Shown here: positions 37,215-46,307 of the stretch, piece by piece | Layout of the letters: each line of letters starts with the position of its first letter | Numbering within the stretch: the stretch's first letter is position 1 | Assembly: GCA_025359885.1 (NCBI GenBank) | Contig: JANYDG010000077.1 | Location: 43,605 to 107,604 of the forward strand | DNA length: 64,000 nucleotides | Direction: 5' to 3' | From: Acidobacteriota bacterium | GTDB lineage: Bacteria; Acidobacteriota; Terriglobia; Terriglobales; Acidobacteriaceae | Translations under genes and position numbers: made by a program | Notes under the pieces: model-generated | Seen by the model: only the letters and a program-made list of their open reading frames with translations | Database searches by the model: none | Told to the model about the DNA's origin: nothing

Positions 37215-39563
37215 ATGAATGAAGCCCACGTCAGGCAACTGCTGAAGCAAAACAAGGTCTTCGCCGGCCTCGCCTCTGCGATCTGCGAGGAGCTACTGGT
37301 GCGCATGAGCGTGCGGGCGCTCTCGGCTGGGGATTTTCTGGTGCAGGAAGGTGACCCAGGCGACGCGCTCTTTCTGATTGTTTCGGGGAGCTTTCAGCTT
37401 TCACGCATTCAATCCGACGCTACTACGACGGAAACGGTTCTGCTTGGAACGGCGGGTGCTGGCGAGGTTTTTGGCGCGCTGGGCCTGCTGACCGGTCATC
37501 CCGCAATCCTCAGTATGCAGGCGCTTGAAGCGGGTACCGTGGCGGGGCTGTCGTCGGCCGACTTTGACGAGCTGTGCGCCGCGTTTCCCGAGGGTATGGC
37601 CAGCGCGCTGGCGGAGATGGCTGCGAGCGTGGATGCGTACCAGATTGCGTCGGCTCTGGAAGAAAGCCCCATCATGCGCGAACTGAGCGCGGAGGCGCGC
37701 AGCGCGATTGCCGGCTCGGCGGTTCGGGTGGATCTGCGGGCCGGACAGACGCTTTTTTGTGAGGGGGAGAGTGGCGATGCCATGTACCTGGTGCTCAGCG
37801 GGCGGGTGCGTTTGTTGCGGGCACAGCTGGGCGACGGCGACGCGGCTGAGCCAGGGTCGCGGGTGCTGGCAGAGCTGGGAAAAGGAGATCTGCTCGGAGA
37901 ACTCTCGCTGCTCAGCGGCGAACCGCGTTCCTCGACCGCAATCGCTGCTCGCGACTCGCACCTTGCGCGCCTGAGCCGCGAGGACTTTGATCGCGTCGCT
38001 GCACTGTATCCGAGCGAGATGCTGCGGATTTTTGCGCGCCAGTTTGCTGGAAGGCTGCGCAAGCAGGATAGCCGCCACGGTGGCGCGGGGAAGCAGGCGC
38101 GTCCGCCTGTTGCGATTGCCGTTTTGCCGCTCACTTCGGCAGAGCAGGGCGGCGAGGCACATGAATTTGCGGCGGAGCTGGTGCGGCAGCTCTCAGCGTT
38201 TGGCCCGACGCTGCACCTTACGAGCGCCATCATTGAGCGGGTTTTTCGCCAAAACCGCGCCGGAGAATCGAAGCAATCGGGTTGGCAGAGTCGAGCGATG
38301 CAGCGAAACGAGGTGGCGGAAAGGCGGATGGTTGCGTGGCTTGAAGACCTGGAAACGCTTTATCGCCACATCGTCTACGACGCAGACTATCGGTCAGGTG
38401 CCGAGCTTTCCGCGTGGACCCAGCGCTGTTTGCGTCAGGCCGACGTGCTGCTGGTTGTCGCGGGGGATTCGGCGAAACCGGCTTACAGCGAAAACACGAT
38501 GCTGCGGCTTACGAGCAGGGCCTTGCCTACGGTCAAAACTACGCTTGTCCTGCTGCACGAGGCCGGACCGGGCCGAATCTCGCATACCCGTGCCTGGAAG
38601 CAGACTCTGGGCATCGAGGCACACGAACATATTCGCTGCCTGGCTGACCGTGGGCTGCATGCGGGGGACGTTGCGCGGCTTGCGCGTTCACTGAATCATC
38701 AGTCTGTAGGAATCGTCCTCGGGGGAGGATTTGCTCTTGGCCTTGCCCACATCGGGGTGATCGATGCGATGCGCGAGCTTGAGATTCCTATTGATTTTGT
38801 GGGTGGCACGAGCATGGGAGCCATCATCGCGGCGGCGACGGCGCAGGAGTTCACCCACGCCCAGATGATTGAGGTAATGGACAGGGGCTGCGTCAAGGCT
38901 CTCAAGGGCGATTTCACGCTGCCGCTGCTGAGCTTGCTGACGGGCAGGAAAGTCGGCATCGAGCTGGGAAATTACCTGGAGGGCGTTGACATTGAGGATC
39001 TATGGCTGCCCTACTTTGCGATCTCAGCCAGCCTGGTCAAGGCGCGGATGGTCGTGCACCGTGAAGGCAGCGCGCTGAACAGCGTGCTCGCCAGTTGCCG
39101 GGCGCCGGGGATGTTTCCGCCCCTGGGCTGGGACGGGGATGTTTTCGTGGATGGCGGGCTGGTCAACAACATCCCCGCCGACGTGATGCGCGGCTGCATC
39201 GGAGCGGGAACGGTGATTGCGGCAGACGTTTCGCCGGAGGCTGAGTTTACGGCGGGCGCAGAGTTTGGCGCGGAAGTCTCGGGCTGGCAGATTGCGCGGC
39301 GCAATTTTTCGCCTTTCCGGCGACGCCACAGAATGGGGACCCTGGGCGATGTGCTGATGCGCCTGATTCGACTGGGCGGTGTCGGGCATAACCAGCATAT
39401 TCGGGCGAGTGCCGATCTCTACATGGCAATTCCGCTGCAGCAGTTTTCCATTCGCGACTTTCAAAAGGGCGAAGAACTGGCCGCTATTGGCTACCAATGC
39501 GCCAAGCAGCAATTGCAGGCCTGGATCGTTCGAAACGGCCAGCCCTGGCGCGGCAACGGATAG
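37215..39563 (+). CDS. Patatin-like phospholipase with two cyclic-nucleotide-binding domains (NTE-like)
   Basis: Two CNB-type modules (EGDPGDALFLIVSGSF; EGESGDAMYLVLSGRVRLL) and GIVLGGGFALGLAHIGVIDAMRELEIPIDFVGGTSMGAIIAA (GxSxG) with DGGLVNNIP. Confidence 0.92.
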   Translation: MNEAHVRQLLKQNKVFAGLASAICEELLVRMSVRALSAGDFLVQEGDPGDALFLIVSGSFQLSRIQSDATTTETVLLGTAGAGEVFGALGLLTGHPAILSMQALEAGTVAGLSSADFDELCAAFPEGMASALAEMAASVDAYQIASALEESPIMRELSAEARSAIAGSAVRVDLRAGQTLFCEGESGDAMYLVLSGRVRLLRAQLGDGDAAEPGSRVLAELGKGDLLGELSLLSGEPRSSTAIAARDSHLARLSREDFDRVAALYPSEMLRIFARQFAGRLRKQDSRHGGAGKQARPPVAIAVLPLTSAEQGGEAHEFAAELVRQLSAFGPTLHLTSAIIERVFRQNRAGESKQSGWQSRAMQRNEVAERRMVAWLEDLETLYRHIVYDADYRSGAELSAWTQRCLRQADVLLVVAGDSAKPAYSENTMLRLTSRALPTVKTTLVLLHEAGPGRISHTRAWKQTLGIEAHEHIRCLADRGLHAGDVARLARSLNHQSVGIVLGGGFALGLAHIGVIDAMRELEIPIDFVGGTSMGAIIAAATAQEFTHAQMIEVMDRGCVKALKGDFTLPLLSLLTGRKVGIELGNYLEGVDIEDLWLPYFAISASLVKARMVVHREGSALNSVLASCRAPGMFPPLGWDGDVFVDGGLVNNIPADVMRGCIGAGTVIAADVSPEAEFTAGAEFGAEVSGWQIARRNFSPFRRRHRMGTLGDVLMRLIRLGGVGHNQHIRASADLYMAIPLQQFSIRDFQKGEELAAIGYQCAKQQLQAWIVRNGQPWRGNG

Positions 39564-39594
39564 CGTTACCGCGCCAATTCTGGGTGGCTCCAGT

Positions 39595-40515
39595 TTACGG
39601 CTGAATGACCAGATCGTCGGCGAGCTTGAAGTGCACGATGGATTCGGCTGGAATGACGAGGTCGCCATTGCCGGTGAGCCCGGCAACCGCTGTTCCAGCG
39701 CCTGCGCCTGCAGCGCCGCCAATGGCGACGCCCATGCCGCCCGACGCCACGCCGCCGATGAGCATTCCCAGCCCTGTGGCCCCGCCGATAAAGGCTGCCG
39801 ACCTGCGCCCCTTGCCCTTTTTGCGCTCGCGCATGTCGGCCGTTTCCAGCGGCAGCTCGCGGCCATCAAGGGTGAGGGTGGTGAGTCGCAGCTCGAGATT
39901 TGCCGCGCCCTTGAAGTGGCCGCGCCGATGAGCGAGATCGACCACGCCGCCGACGCGCGCACCCTTGGGAATGATCGTGTTTCCGTTGCCGTCCAGCACC
40001 GGCTCAACAATCTCTCCGGTGAACCGGTCACCGGCTCGATTGCCTTTGGCGCTGATGCGCTGATCGATACGGATCGTCAGCGGCGTTCCCGCCGCTACAT
40101 GCACATCGGGCGCAGGTGGTGGAAGCGTTTGAGCTACCGGCCCACTGGTGACACTGCCTGGCAGAGGAGCTGGCGCAACGGCAGCCTGTCCTGGCTGGGT
40201 CTGCCCGGCTCCGGCAGGCTGTCCGCCAGCGGCGGTCTGCGCATCGGTTCCGGCGGCCACCTTTGGCGTAACCGTGGTGGTCACCACCTGCCCGCTCTGA
40301 CCCGGCACAGGCGGCTGCACGACGGTCGTCGTGGTGTTCCCATTGCTGTCAGTCGCCACGACCTGCTGCGCCTGTCCGGTGGTTGCCGCCGTCTGCTTTG
40401 CCTGCTCAATGGCAGCATCCTGCTTTGACTTGCAGCCGCCCATTGCGGTGGTCAATAGAATCGCCAGCAGAATTGCACTCATCCCACTCAAAAAACGCAT
40501 CGTGACCGATTTCAT
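39595..40515 (-). CDS. Hypothetical lipoprotein with glycine-rich C-terminal region
   Basis: LLAILLTTAMGGCKSKQ lipobox; GGATGLGMLIGGVASGGMGVAIGGAAGAGAGTAVA. Confidence 0.7.
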   Translation of the reverse strand: MKSVTMRFLSGMSAILLAILLTTAMGGCKSKQDAAIEQAKQTAATTGQAQQVVATDSNGNTTTTVVQPPVPGQSGQVVTTTVTPKVAAGTDAQTAAGGQPAGAGQTQPGQAAVAPAPLPGSVTSGPVAQTLPPPAPDVHVAAGTPLTIRIDQRISAKGNRAGDRFTGEIVEPVLDGNGNTIIPKGARVGGVVDLAHRRGHFKGAANLELRLTTLTLDGRELPLETADMRERKKGKGRRSAAFIGGATGLGMLIGGVASGGMGVAIGGAAGAGAGTAVAGLTGNGDLVIPAESIVHFKLADDLVIQP

Positions 40516-40730
40516 CCTTCATCCTCTTTTCGAACACATCAAAATCGCGGCGCGAACCCAAATCCAGACTCGTCCGATAGCATTTTCGCTGACTTGCTGC
40601 AAAAAGTCTGTATCCAATCGCTCTTGCTGAACGACGGGCGATAGCGACTTGTCAGCTTTCCTGTGTCTCAACGCATCCTTCATCCTGTACGATGAGCCGT
40701 TGCAGAAAACCTTTTCGAGGAACACCACGT

Positions 40731-42911
40731 ATGTTGATTTCTTCACTCCGCCTGCCTGCTATCGCTGCGCTTTTTGCCTTTGTTACCCTTGCCGCAAGCG
40801 CGCAGTCCCCCGCCGCTCCCGATGCCATGCCTACGGTGCTCTACGGGGCTGCCTACTACAACGAGTACATGCCTGCCGAGGCTGACGGACAGCCCGCCCT
40901 GCGGGCAGCGCGGCTTGAAAAAGACGTTGCAATGATGAAGGCTGCTGGCATCAGCGTGGTTCGGATGGGCGAATCGACGTGGAGCCTGTGGGAGCCGGAA
41001 GACAACCACTTTGAATACGCGTGGATGGACCATGTGGTCGAAGCGATGGGCAAGGCCGGCATCAAGGTTGTGATGGGCACGCCGACCTACTCGGTACCGA
41101 CGTGGATGGCGCACGCCCACCCGGAAATTCTGGTTGTGCCTCAGGGGGGCAAAGAAAATGTCAGCTACGGTATGCGCCAGAACATGGATACGGACAACCC
41201 TGTTTACCGTTTCTACGCGCAGCGGCTTATCGCCAACATGGTGGGCCACTACAAGGACAATGCTACCGTGATTGGCTGGCAGATTGATAACGAGACGGGG
41301 TCCTACGGGGCATTCAATCCCGATGTCTTTGCCGGGTTTGTGCAGCATCTCAAGAAGAAATTTGTGACCACCGATGCGCTGAATAAAGCCTGGTTCCTCA
41401 ACTACTGGGGGCAGGACGTGAACGGCTGGGAGAATATGCCGACGCCGGACCGGGCTACCAGCACCAGCTACAAGCTGGAATGGTCGCGGTGGCAGCAGAT
41501 GCGGGTGACCGACTTCCTCAGCTGGCAAGCCGGACTGGTGCGCGCCAACCGTGGGCCAAACCAGTTTGTAACGCAGGATTACGGCTCGATGATGAAGATG
41601 GACGTGAACGAACCGGCGGTTGCACAGGCTCTCGACATTGTCGCGAATAACGTTTATCACGGCACCCAGGACCACCTGGACGGCGCATTCCAGTCTGAGC
41701 AGTCTGATTTTGCCCGCTCGCTCAAGCACACCAATTTTCTGATCACTGAGACCAATGCGCAGACGCTTGGCTGGGATTCTGCGGGCCAGTTTCCGCCTTA
41801 TGACGGGCAGATCCGGCTGGATGTTTACACCTATCTGTCGAGCGGCGCGAACATGGTCGAGTACTGGCACTGGCACTCGATCCATGCCGGGCAGGAGACC
41901 TACTGGAAGGGGGTGCTGAGCCACGATTTGGAACCGAACCGAGCCTATGCAGAGGTTTCAAAGACAGCGCATGAACTGCAGAGGATTGGCCCGAAGTTAG
42001 TAGACTTGAAAATCAAAAATCAGGTCGCCATCCTCTACAGTGTGGATGCTGCAAACGGGATTCGCATCATGCCGTACGAGCAGCATGCTCCGGGCTGGAC
42101 GCCGGGCCGCAGCGACAACAGCTATGGGGATCAGGTGTTGCAGCTTCACCGCGCACTGTATGAGGCCAATGTTGGCGTGGACTTTGTCTTTGCCAGCTCG
42201 GCAGATCTGGCGAAGGAACTGGCGCAGTACAAGCTGGTATTGGTGCCCTCGCTGTACATTGCGACAGACGAGCAATTGCGGGCGATTTCGGAATATGTGA
42301 AGGGCGGTGGCCATGTGCTGATGAACTTCAAATCAGGCTTTGCCAACGAAAACTCTGCTGTGCGCTGGCAGCGCGCGCCGGGGCCGCTGCGCGAAGCGGC
42401 TGGATTGAGCTATCAGGAGTTTTCAAACCTTGAGAAGCCTCTGGGGCTCAAGGGTGACCCCTACCACGTTGGTCCTGAAAACAAGGTCAGCGCGTGGGCC
42501 GAGTTCCTGCTGCCGGAGCATGCCGAGACAGTTGCCAGCTATGACCACCCTTTCTTTGGGCAGTGGCCTGCAATCACGCGCAATCATTTTGGCTCGGGCG
42601 AGCTGGAGTATGTGGGCACGCAGCTCTCCCCGGAGCTGGAAGCGCAGGTGGTGAGGGAGGCGCTGAAGGGGGCTGGACTTACGGGTCCGGATCAGCAGCT
42701 ACCTGCGACAGTTCGCGTGAAGCATGGGACGAATCGGGAGGGGAAGAAGCTGCACTACTACCTGAACTATTCGAGCAACCTGGCGACGTTTACCTACACT
42801 TACGGGCCTGGCCAGGATTTGCTGGGGGCCAGTGGGACGAACGGAATTCAGACTAGCCAGTCTATAACCCTGAAGCCGTGGGATCTGGTGATTGTGGAAG
42901 AGGGCAAGTAG
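40731..42911 (+). CDS. Beta-galactosidase, GH42 family
   Basis: LYGAAYYNEYMPAE...DVAMMKAAGISVVRMGESTWSLWEPEDNHFEYAWMD; VIGWQIDNETGSYG; LITETNAQTLGW. Confidence 0.92.
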   Translation: MLISSLRLPAIAALFAFVTLAASAQSPAAPDAMPTVLYGAAYYNEYMPAEADGQPALRAARLEKDVAMMKAAGISVVRMGESTWSLWEPEDNHFEYAWMDHVVEAMGKAGIKVVMGTPTYSVPTWMAHAHPEILVVPQGGKENVSYGMRQNMDTDNPVYRFYAQRLIANMVGHYKDNATVIGWQIDNETGSYGAFNPDVFAGFVQHLKKKFVTTDALNKAWFLNYWGQDVNGWENMPTPDRATSTSYKLEWSRWQQMRVTDFLSWQAGLVRANRGPNQFVTQDYGSMMKMDVNEPAVAQALDIVANNVYHGTQDHLDGAFQSEQSDFARSLKHTNFLITETNAQTLGWDSAGQFPPYDGQIRLDVYTYLSSGANMVEYWHWHSIHAGQETYWKGVLSHDLEPNRAYAEVSKTAHELQRIGPKLVDLKIKNQVAILYSVDAANGIRIMPYEQHAPGWTPGRSDNSYGDQVLQLHRALYEANVGVDFVFASSADLAKELAQYKLVLVPSLYIATDEQLRAISEYVKGGGHVLMNFKSGFANENSAVRWQRAPGPLREAAGLSYQEFSNLEKPLGLKGDPYHVGPENKVSAWAEFLLPEHAETVASYDHPFFGQWPAITRNHFGSGELEYVGTQLSPELEAQVVREALKGAGLTGPDQQLPATVRVKHGTNREGKKLHYYLNYSSNLATFTYTYGPGQDLLGASGTNGIQTSQSITLKPWDLVIVEEGK

Positions 42912-42969
42912 TCGGCTCGAAACCTCAGATCATTTGGGTGGGAGGAAGCAACGCCCACCCAAAACTGAA

Positions 42970-43830
42970 TCAGCCCGCCAATCCCATCCCGGCGAGCACG
43001 CCGCGCATGTAGGCGAAGCTCTTGATCATTCCGGGCAAGGGATCATCCTCGTGAATCTCGTATTCCAGATCCACAAATCCTTTATAGCCGATTGAGTTGA
43101 GGGCGGCGAAGATTGCGGGCACTGGTATCTTGCCATCGCCGACCGCTACCTGGCTTTCCTTGACTCGCGGATCTGCCAGGTCTTTGATGTGTACGTCGAG
43201 CAGGCGCGGCCCGGCGGCGTGAATGGCTGCGACAACGTCTGTGCCAGCCCGCGAAGTATGCCCTACGTCGATGCACAGGCCTATGCGCGGGTCCATTTTT
43301 TCAATGGCTTTGAGCACATCGAGGGGCGAGGGCCATTGCTTGTCTTCTGGCCCGTGGTTGTGGATGGCGAGGCGCAGGTCATACTCCTTGAGCAGACGCT
43401 CGACCATGGGCAAGGCCTCCCTGGTCGGGCTACCGGCGATGAGGCCGATGCCGGCCCGCTTGACGTAGGAGAGCCTGGCGCGAATGTCGGCTTCATCGGC
43501 CTTGGGAAAATAGATCACCCCGGCCGCGGTCAGCGTGACTCCTGCTGCCTTGTACGCATCGACGGCGGCCTGGGTTGCTTCCGGTGTGGTTGAGGGCAGG
43601 TGATCGTTTACGTCTTTGGCGTTGAGGGATGTTAGGTTCAACTGCTTGAGGAACTCGATGACATGGGCGCGATCGAACTTGTGGAAGGAATAACTCGCGA
43701 CGCCGAGCCGGATTTTTGCCGCTGAAGGCTGCGCGAGTGCAGTGGTTTGGCTGCCCAGATTCAATCCAGTGAGCGCACAGGCCGTCGCCCCTGCGACCAC
43801 GCCTGTGTGCAGGAACTTCCGCCGGTTCAT
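42970..43830 (-). CDS. Sugar phosphate isomerase/epimerase (Tat-type leader)
   Basis: MNRRKFLHTGVVAGATACALTG; IGLCIDVGHTSRAGTDVVAAIHAAGPRLLDVHIKDL. Confidence 0.88.
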   Translation of the reverse strand: MNRRKFLHTGVVAGATACALTGLNLGSQTTALAQPSAAKIRLGVASYSFHKFDRAHVIEFLKQLNLTSLNAKDVNDHLPSTTPEATQAAVDAYKAAGVTLTAAGVIYFPKADEADIRARLSYVKRAGIGLIAGSPTREALPMVERLLKEYDLRLAIHNHGPEDKQWPSPLDVLKAIEKMDPRIGLCIDVGHTSRAGTDVVAAIHAAGPRLLDVHIKDLADPRVKESQVAVGDGKIPVPAIFAALNSIGYKGFVDLEYEIHEDDPLPGMIKSFAYMRGVLAGMGLAG

Positions 43831-43901
43831 TGCAGTTTGCATGGCAGCGATACTAAGATGGCTCAGCCTGGAATGTCCAATGATTCCTTGCAGGAGAAGC
43901 C

Positions 43902-44879
43902 ATGACCGCGCTAACCCGCCGCAAATTCGTCGCTGCCGGGGGAGTCGCAGCCTGTGCATTTTCGATGGACCCCAAGCTCCTGCGGGCGGCGGCAAAGATG
44001 CCCTTCAAGGTTGCGGTCATTACCGACGAAATCTCGCCGGACTTTGAGCATGCGTGCGCGGTGGCCGCCCATGACTTTGGTATGCAATGGGTTGAACTTC
44101 GCACGCTGTGGGGCAAAAACGTCACCAAGCTTGATGATGGGGAGATCGTCAAAGCCAACGCCATCCTCGACAAATACAAGTTGCGGGTCACGGACATTGC
44201 CAGCCCGTTGTTCAAAACCGACTTCCCGGGGGCTCCCCGCTCGAAGTCGAGCCCGCTTGTGGACCATGCGCAAGATGCCCACGGGGCAAGCTTTGCCTTC
44301 AAGGAGCAGGAGGAACTGCTCGAGCGGTGCATTGCGCTGGCCAGACAGTTCAAGACGAGCCGTATCCGCTGCTTCGACTTCTGGCGTTTGGACGACCAGG
44401 CTCCGTACCGCACGGCGATCAACGCGCAACTGATGCGGGCTGCTGAGACGGCCGGCAAGCACGACAAGATATTGGTTCTCGAGAATGAGTTTGAGTGCAA
44501 CACGGCTACTGCGCGGGAATCGGTGGCGACGCTGGCTGCCGTGACGAGCCCTCATCTGATGCTTAACTGGGACCCAGGCAACGCCGTTGCTCGCGGCGAA
44601 ACTGATGCTTTTCCCGAAGGATTTGCGCTTTTGCCCAAGCAGCGCATCGGCCACTGCCATGTGAAATGCGCGGTTCGCAAACCTGAAGTAAAAGCGGGCT
44701 TTGATTGGGCCGCAGTGGGGCAGGGGTTGCCGGATTGGGCGGCGCAGTTCCGCGCTCTCAAACATGCGGGCTATCGCGAAGCTGTGAGCCTTGAAACGCA
44801 CTGGACTGGCGGCGGCACTCCGGAAGCCTGTTCACGAATCAGCTGGGCGGGGATGAAGACGGCACTGGACCAAGGCTGA
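43902..44879 (+). CDS. Sugar phosphate isomerase/epimerase (Tat-type leader)
   Basis: MTALTRRKFVAAGGVAACAFS; LVLENEFECNTATARESVATLAAVTSPHLMLNWDPGNAVARGE. Confidence 0.86.
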   Translation: MTALTRRKFVAAGGVAACAFSMDPKLLRAAAKMPFKVAVITDEISPDFEHACAVAAHDFGMQWVELRTLWGKNVTKLDDGEIVKANAILDKYKLRVTDIASPLFKTDFPGAPRSKSSPLVDHAQDAHGASFAFKEQEELLERCIALARQFKTSRIRCFDFWRLDDQAPYRTAINAQLMRAAETAGKHDKILVLENEFECNTATARESVATLAAVTSPHLMLNWDPGNAVARGETDAFPEGFALLPKQRIGHCHVKCAVRKPEVKAGFDWAAVGQGLPDWAAQFRALKHAGYREAVSLETHWTGGGTPEACSRISWAGMKTALDQG

Positions 44880-44933
44880 ATTCACGCCAGTTTTTTCCGC
44901 ATTCGAGACCTATCCACACCTGAGGAATATCCA

Positions 44934-46163
44934 ATGAACCGTCGCAGCTTTCTCGCCGCCGCTACCACGACTGCCGCCGTTTCCCTGGCTCCCGCCCGGG
45001 TACTCGGGGCAAACAACCGCCTTCGCCTGGGCATCATCGGCGCGGGCAGCCGCGGCCAGGAAGACATGCGCGCAGCCCTCGCCCTGCCCGACGTCGAGTT
45101 TGTCGCTGTTGCTGATGTCTACTCCCGCCATCGCGATGAGGCCCACGCCCTCGCCCCCGGAGCCCAGCTTTACGACGATCCCCGCAAGCTGCTTGACCGG
45201 CACGACATTGACGGCGTCATTGTCGCGAGCCCACTCTTTCTGCACTCCCGTCACTTTCTCGACACAATTGCCAGCGGCAAAGATCTCTATTGCGAAAAAA
45301 CGATGACCTGGTCAATTCCCGAGGCCATCACCTGCCGCCAGGCTGCCGCCGCCTCAAAGCAGGTGATCCAGATCGGCCTGCAGCATGAGAGCGAGGGCAC
45401 GCACGCCGACGCCCAGCAGTGGGTGAGGCAGGGTCTGCCTGGCAAGATCACCATGGTCGAGGCGTGGATGAGCCGCAACAGCCCGCACGGCCAGGGGCAG
45501 TGGCTCAGGCCAATTCCGGCCGACTGCGACCCCCAGCATGTCGGCTGGGACCTCTTCCTCAATGATCGCCCTCAAGAAGCTTTCAATGGCCACCGCTTCA
45601 TCAACTGGCGGCTCTTCTGGGAGTTCTCCGGCGGCAACGTCACGGAAAACATGGTTCACCAGATTGCCTGGATCATCACTGTCCTCGGCCTGAAGGAACC
45701 CCTCGCCGCCACGATGGCCGGCGGGGTTTTCTCTGAAAAGGATGGCCGCCAGGTGCCCGACACCATCGCCGTCACGCTGGAGTTTCCCGACCTCACGGTG
45801 CTTTGGCAATCTACCTTCTCCAACAGCCGCTATGGCTTAGGCGAAAGGTTTCTGGGCTCGGATGGCACGATTGAACACATCAGCGGCTCAACGAATATGG
45901 TCACGGGCAAGTCTGAATCCTCGCTCAACTTCTATCCGGAAAAGATCAACAGTCCCAACGGCGCATTGCGGAGCGGGTCGGCGAAGGGAGTTGACCACAT
46001 GCAGAACTGGTTTGACTGCATGCGGAGCCGCAAACAGCAGACCAACGCCCCGGTCGAAACCGGCTACCTCTCTGCTGTTGCGGCGCACATGGCCAACCTT
46101 GCCTACCGCCAGCAACGCCGCATCACCTGGGAAGAAGCCAAGTCGATCCAGCCTGGGTACTGA
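44934..46163 (+). CDS. Gfo/Idh/MocA family oxidoreductase with Tat signal
   Basis: MNRRSFLAAATTTAAVSLAPARVLG; LRLGIIGAGSRGQEDMRAAL; DLYCEKTMTWS. Confidence 0.93.
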   Translation: MNRRSFLAAATTTAAVSLAPARVLGANNRLRLGIIGAGSRGQEDMRAALALPDVEFVAVADVYSRHRDEAHALAPGAQLYDDPRKLLDRHDIDGVIVASPLFLHSRHFLDTIASGKDLYCEKTMTWSIPEAITCRQAAAASKQVIQIGLQHESEGTHADAQQWVRQGLPGKITMVEAWMSRNSPHGQGQWLRPIPADCDPQHVGWDLFLNDRPQEAFNGHRFINWRLFWEFSGGNVTENMVHQIAWIITVLGLKEPLAATMAGGVFSEKDGRQVPDTIAVTLEFPDLTVLWQSTFSNSRYGLGERFLGSDGTIEHISGSTNMVTGKSESSLNFYPEKINSPNGALRSGSAKGVDHMQNWFDCMRSRKQQTNAPVETGYLSAVAAHMANLAYRQQRRITWEEAKSIQPGY

Positions 46164-46164
46164 G

Positions 46165-46272
46165 GCATTTTCAGGAATTCTGGGAAGTCTCTCGCTGGGG
46201 TGAGGTTGTATTTTCCTGATGAAAAATCCAGTGAACAGGCCCTAATTCGGTCTACACCAATTCTGAAAATGC
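46165..46272. repeat. Palindromic intergenic element, copy B (~108 bp)
   Basis: Terminal IR GCATTTTCAGGAATT/AATTCTGAAAATGC; shares TGATGAAAAATCCAGT core with copy A; begins 1 bp after the preceding stop codon. Confidence 0.8.
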
Positions 46273-46307
46273 TCTCGTTGCTGGCACTGTTGTGGCGGGA
46301 GCGATCA

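Noticed and set aside
40743-41924. 393 aa minus-strand ORF inside the GH42 gene
   Set aside because: Fully antisense to a clear GH42 enzyme; no recognisable domain.
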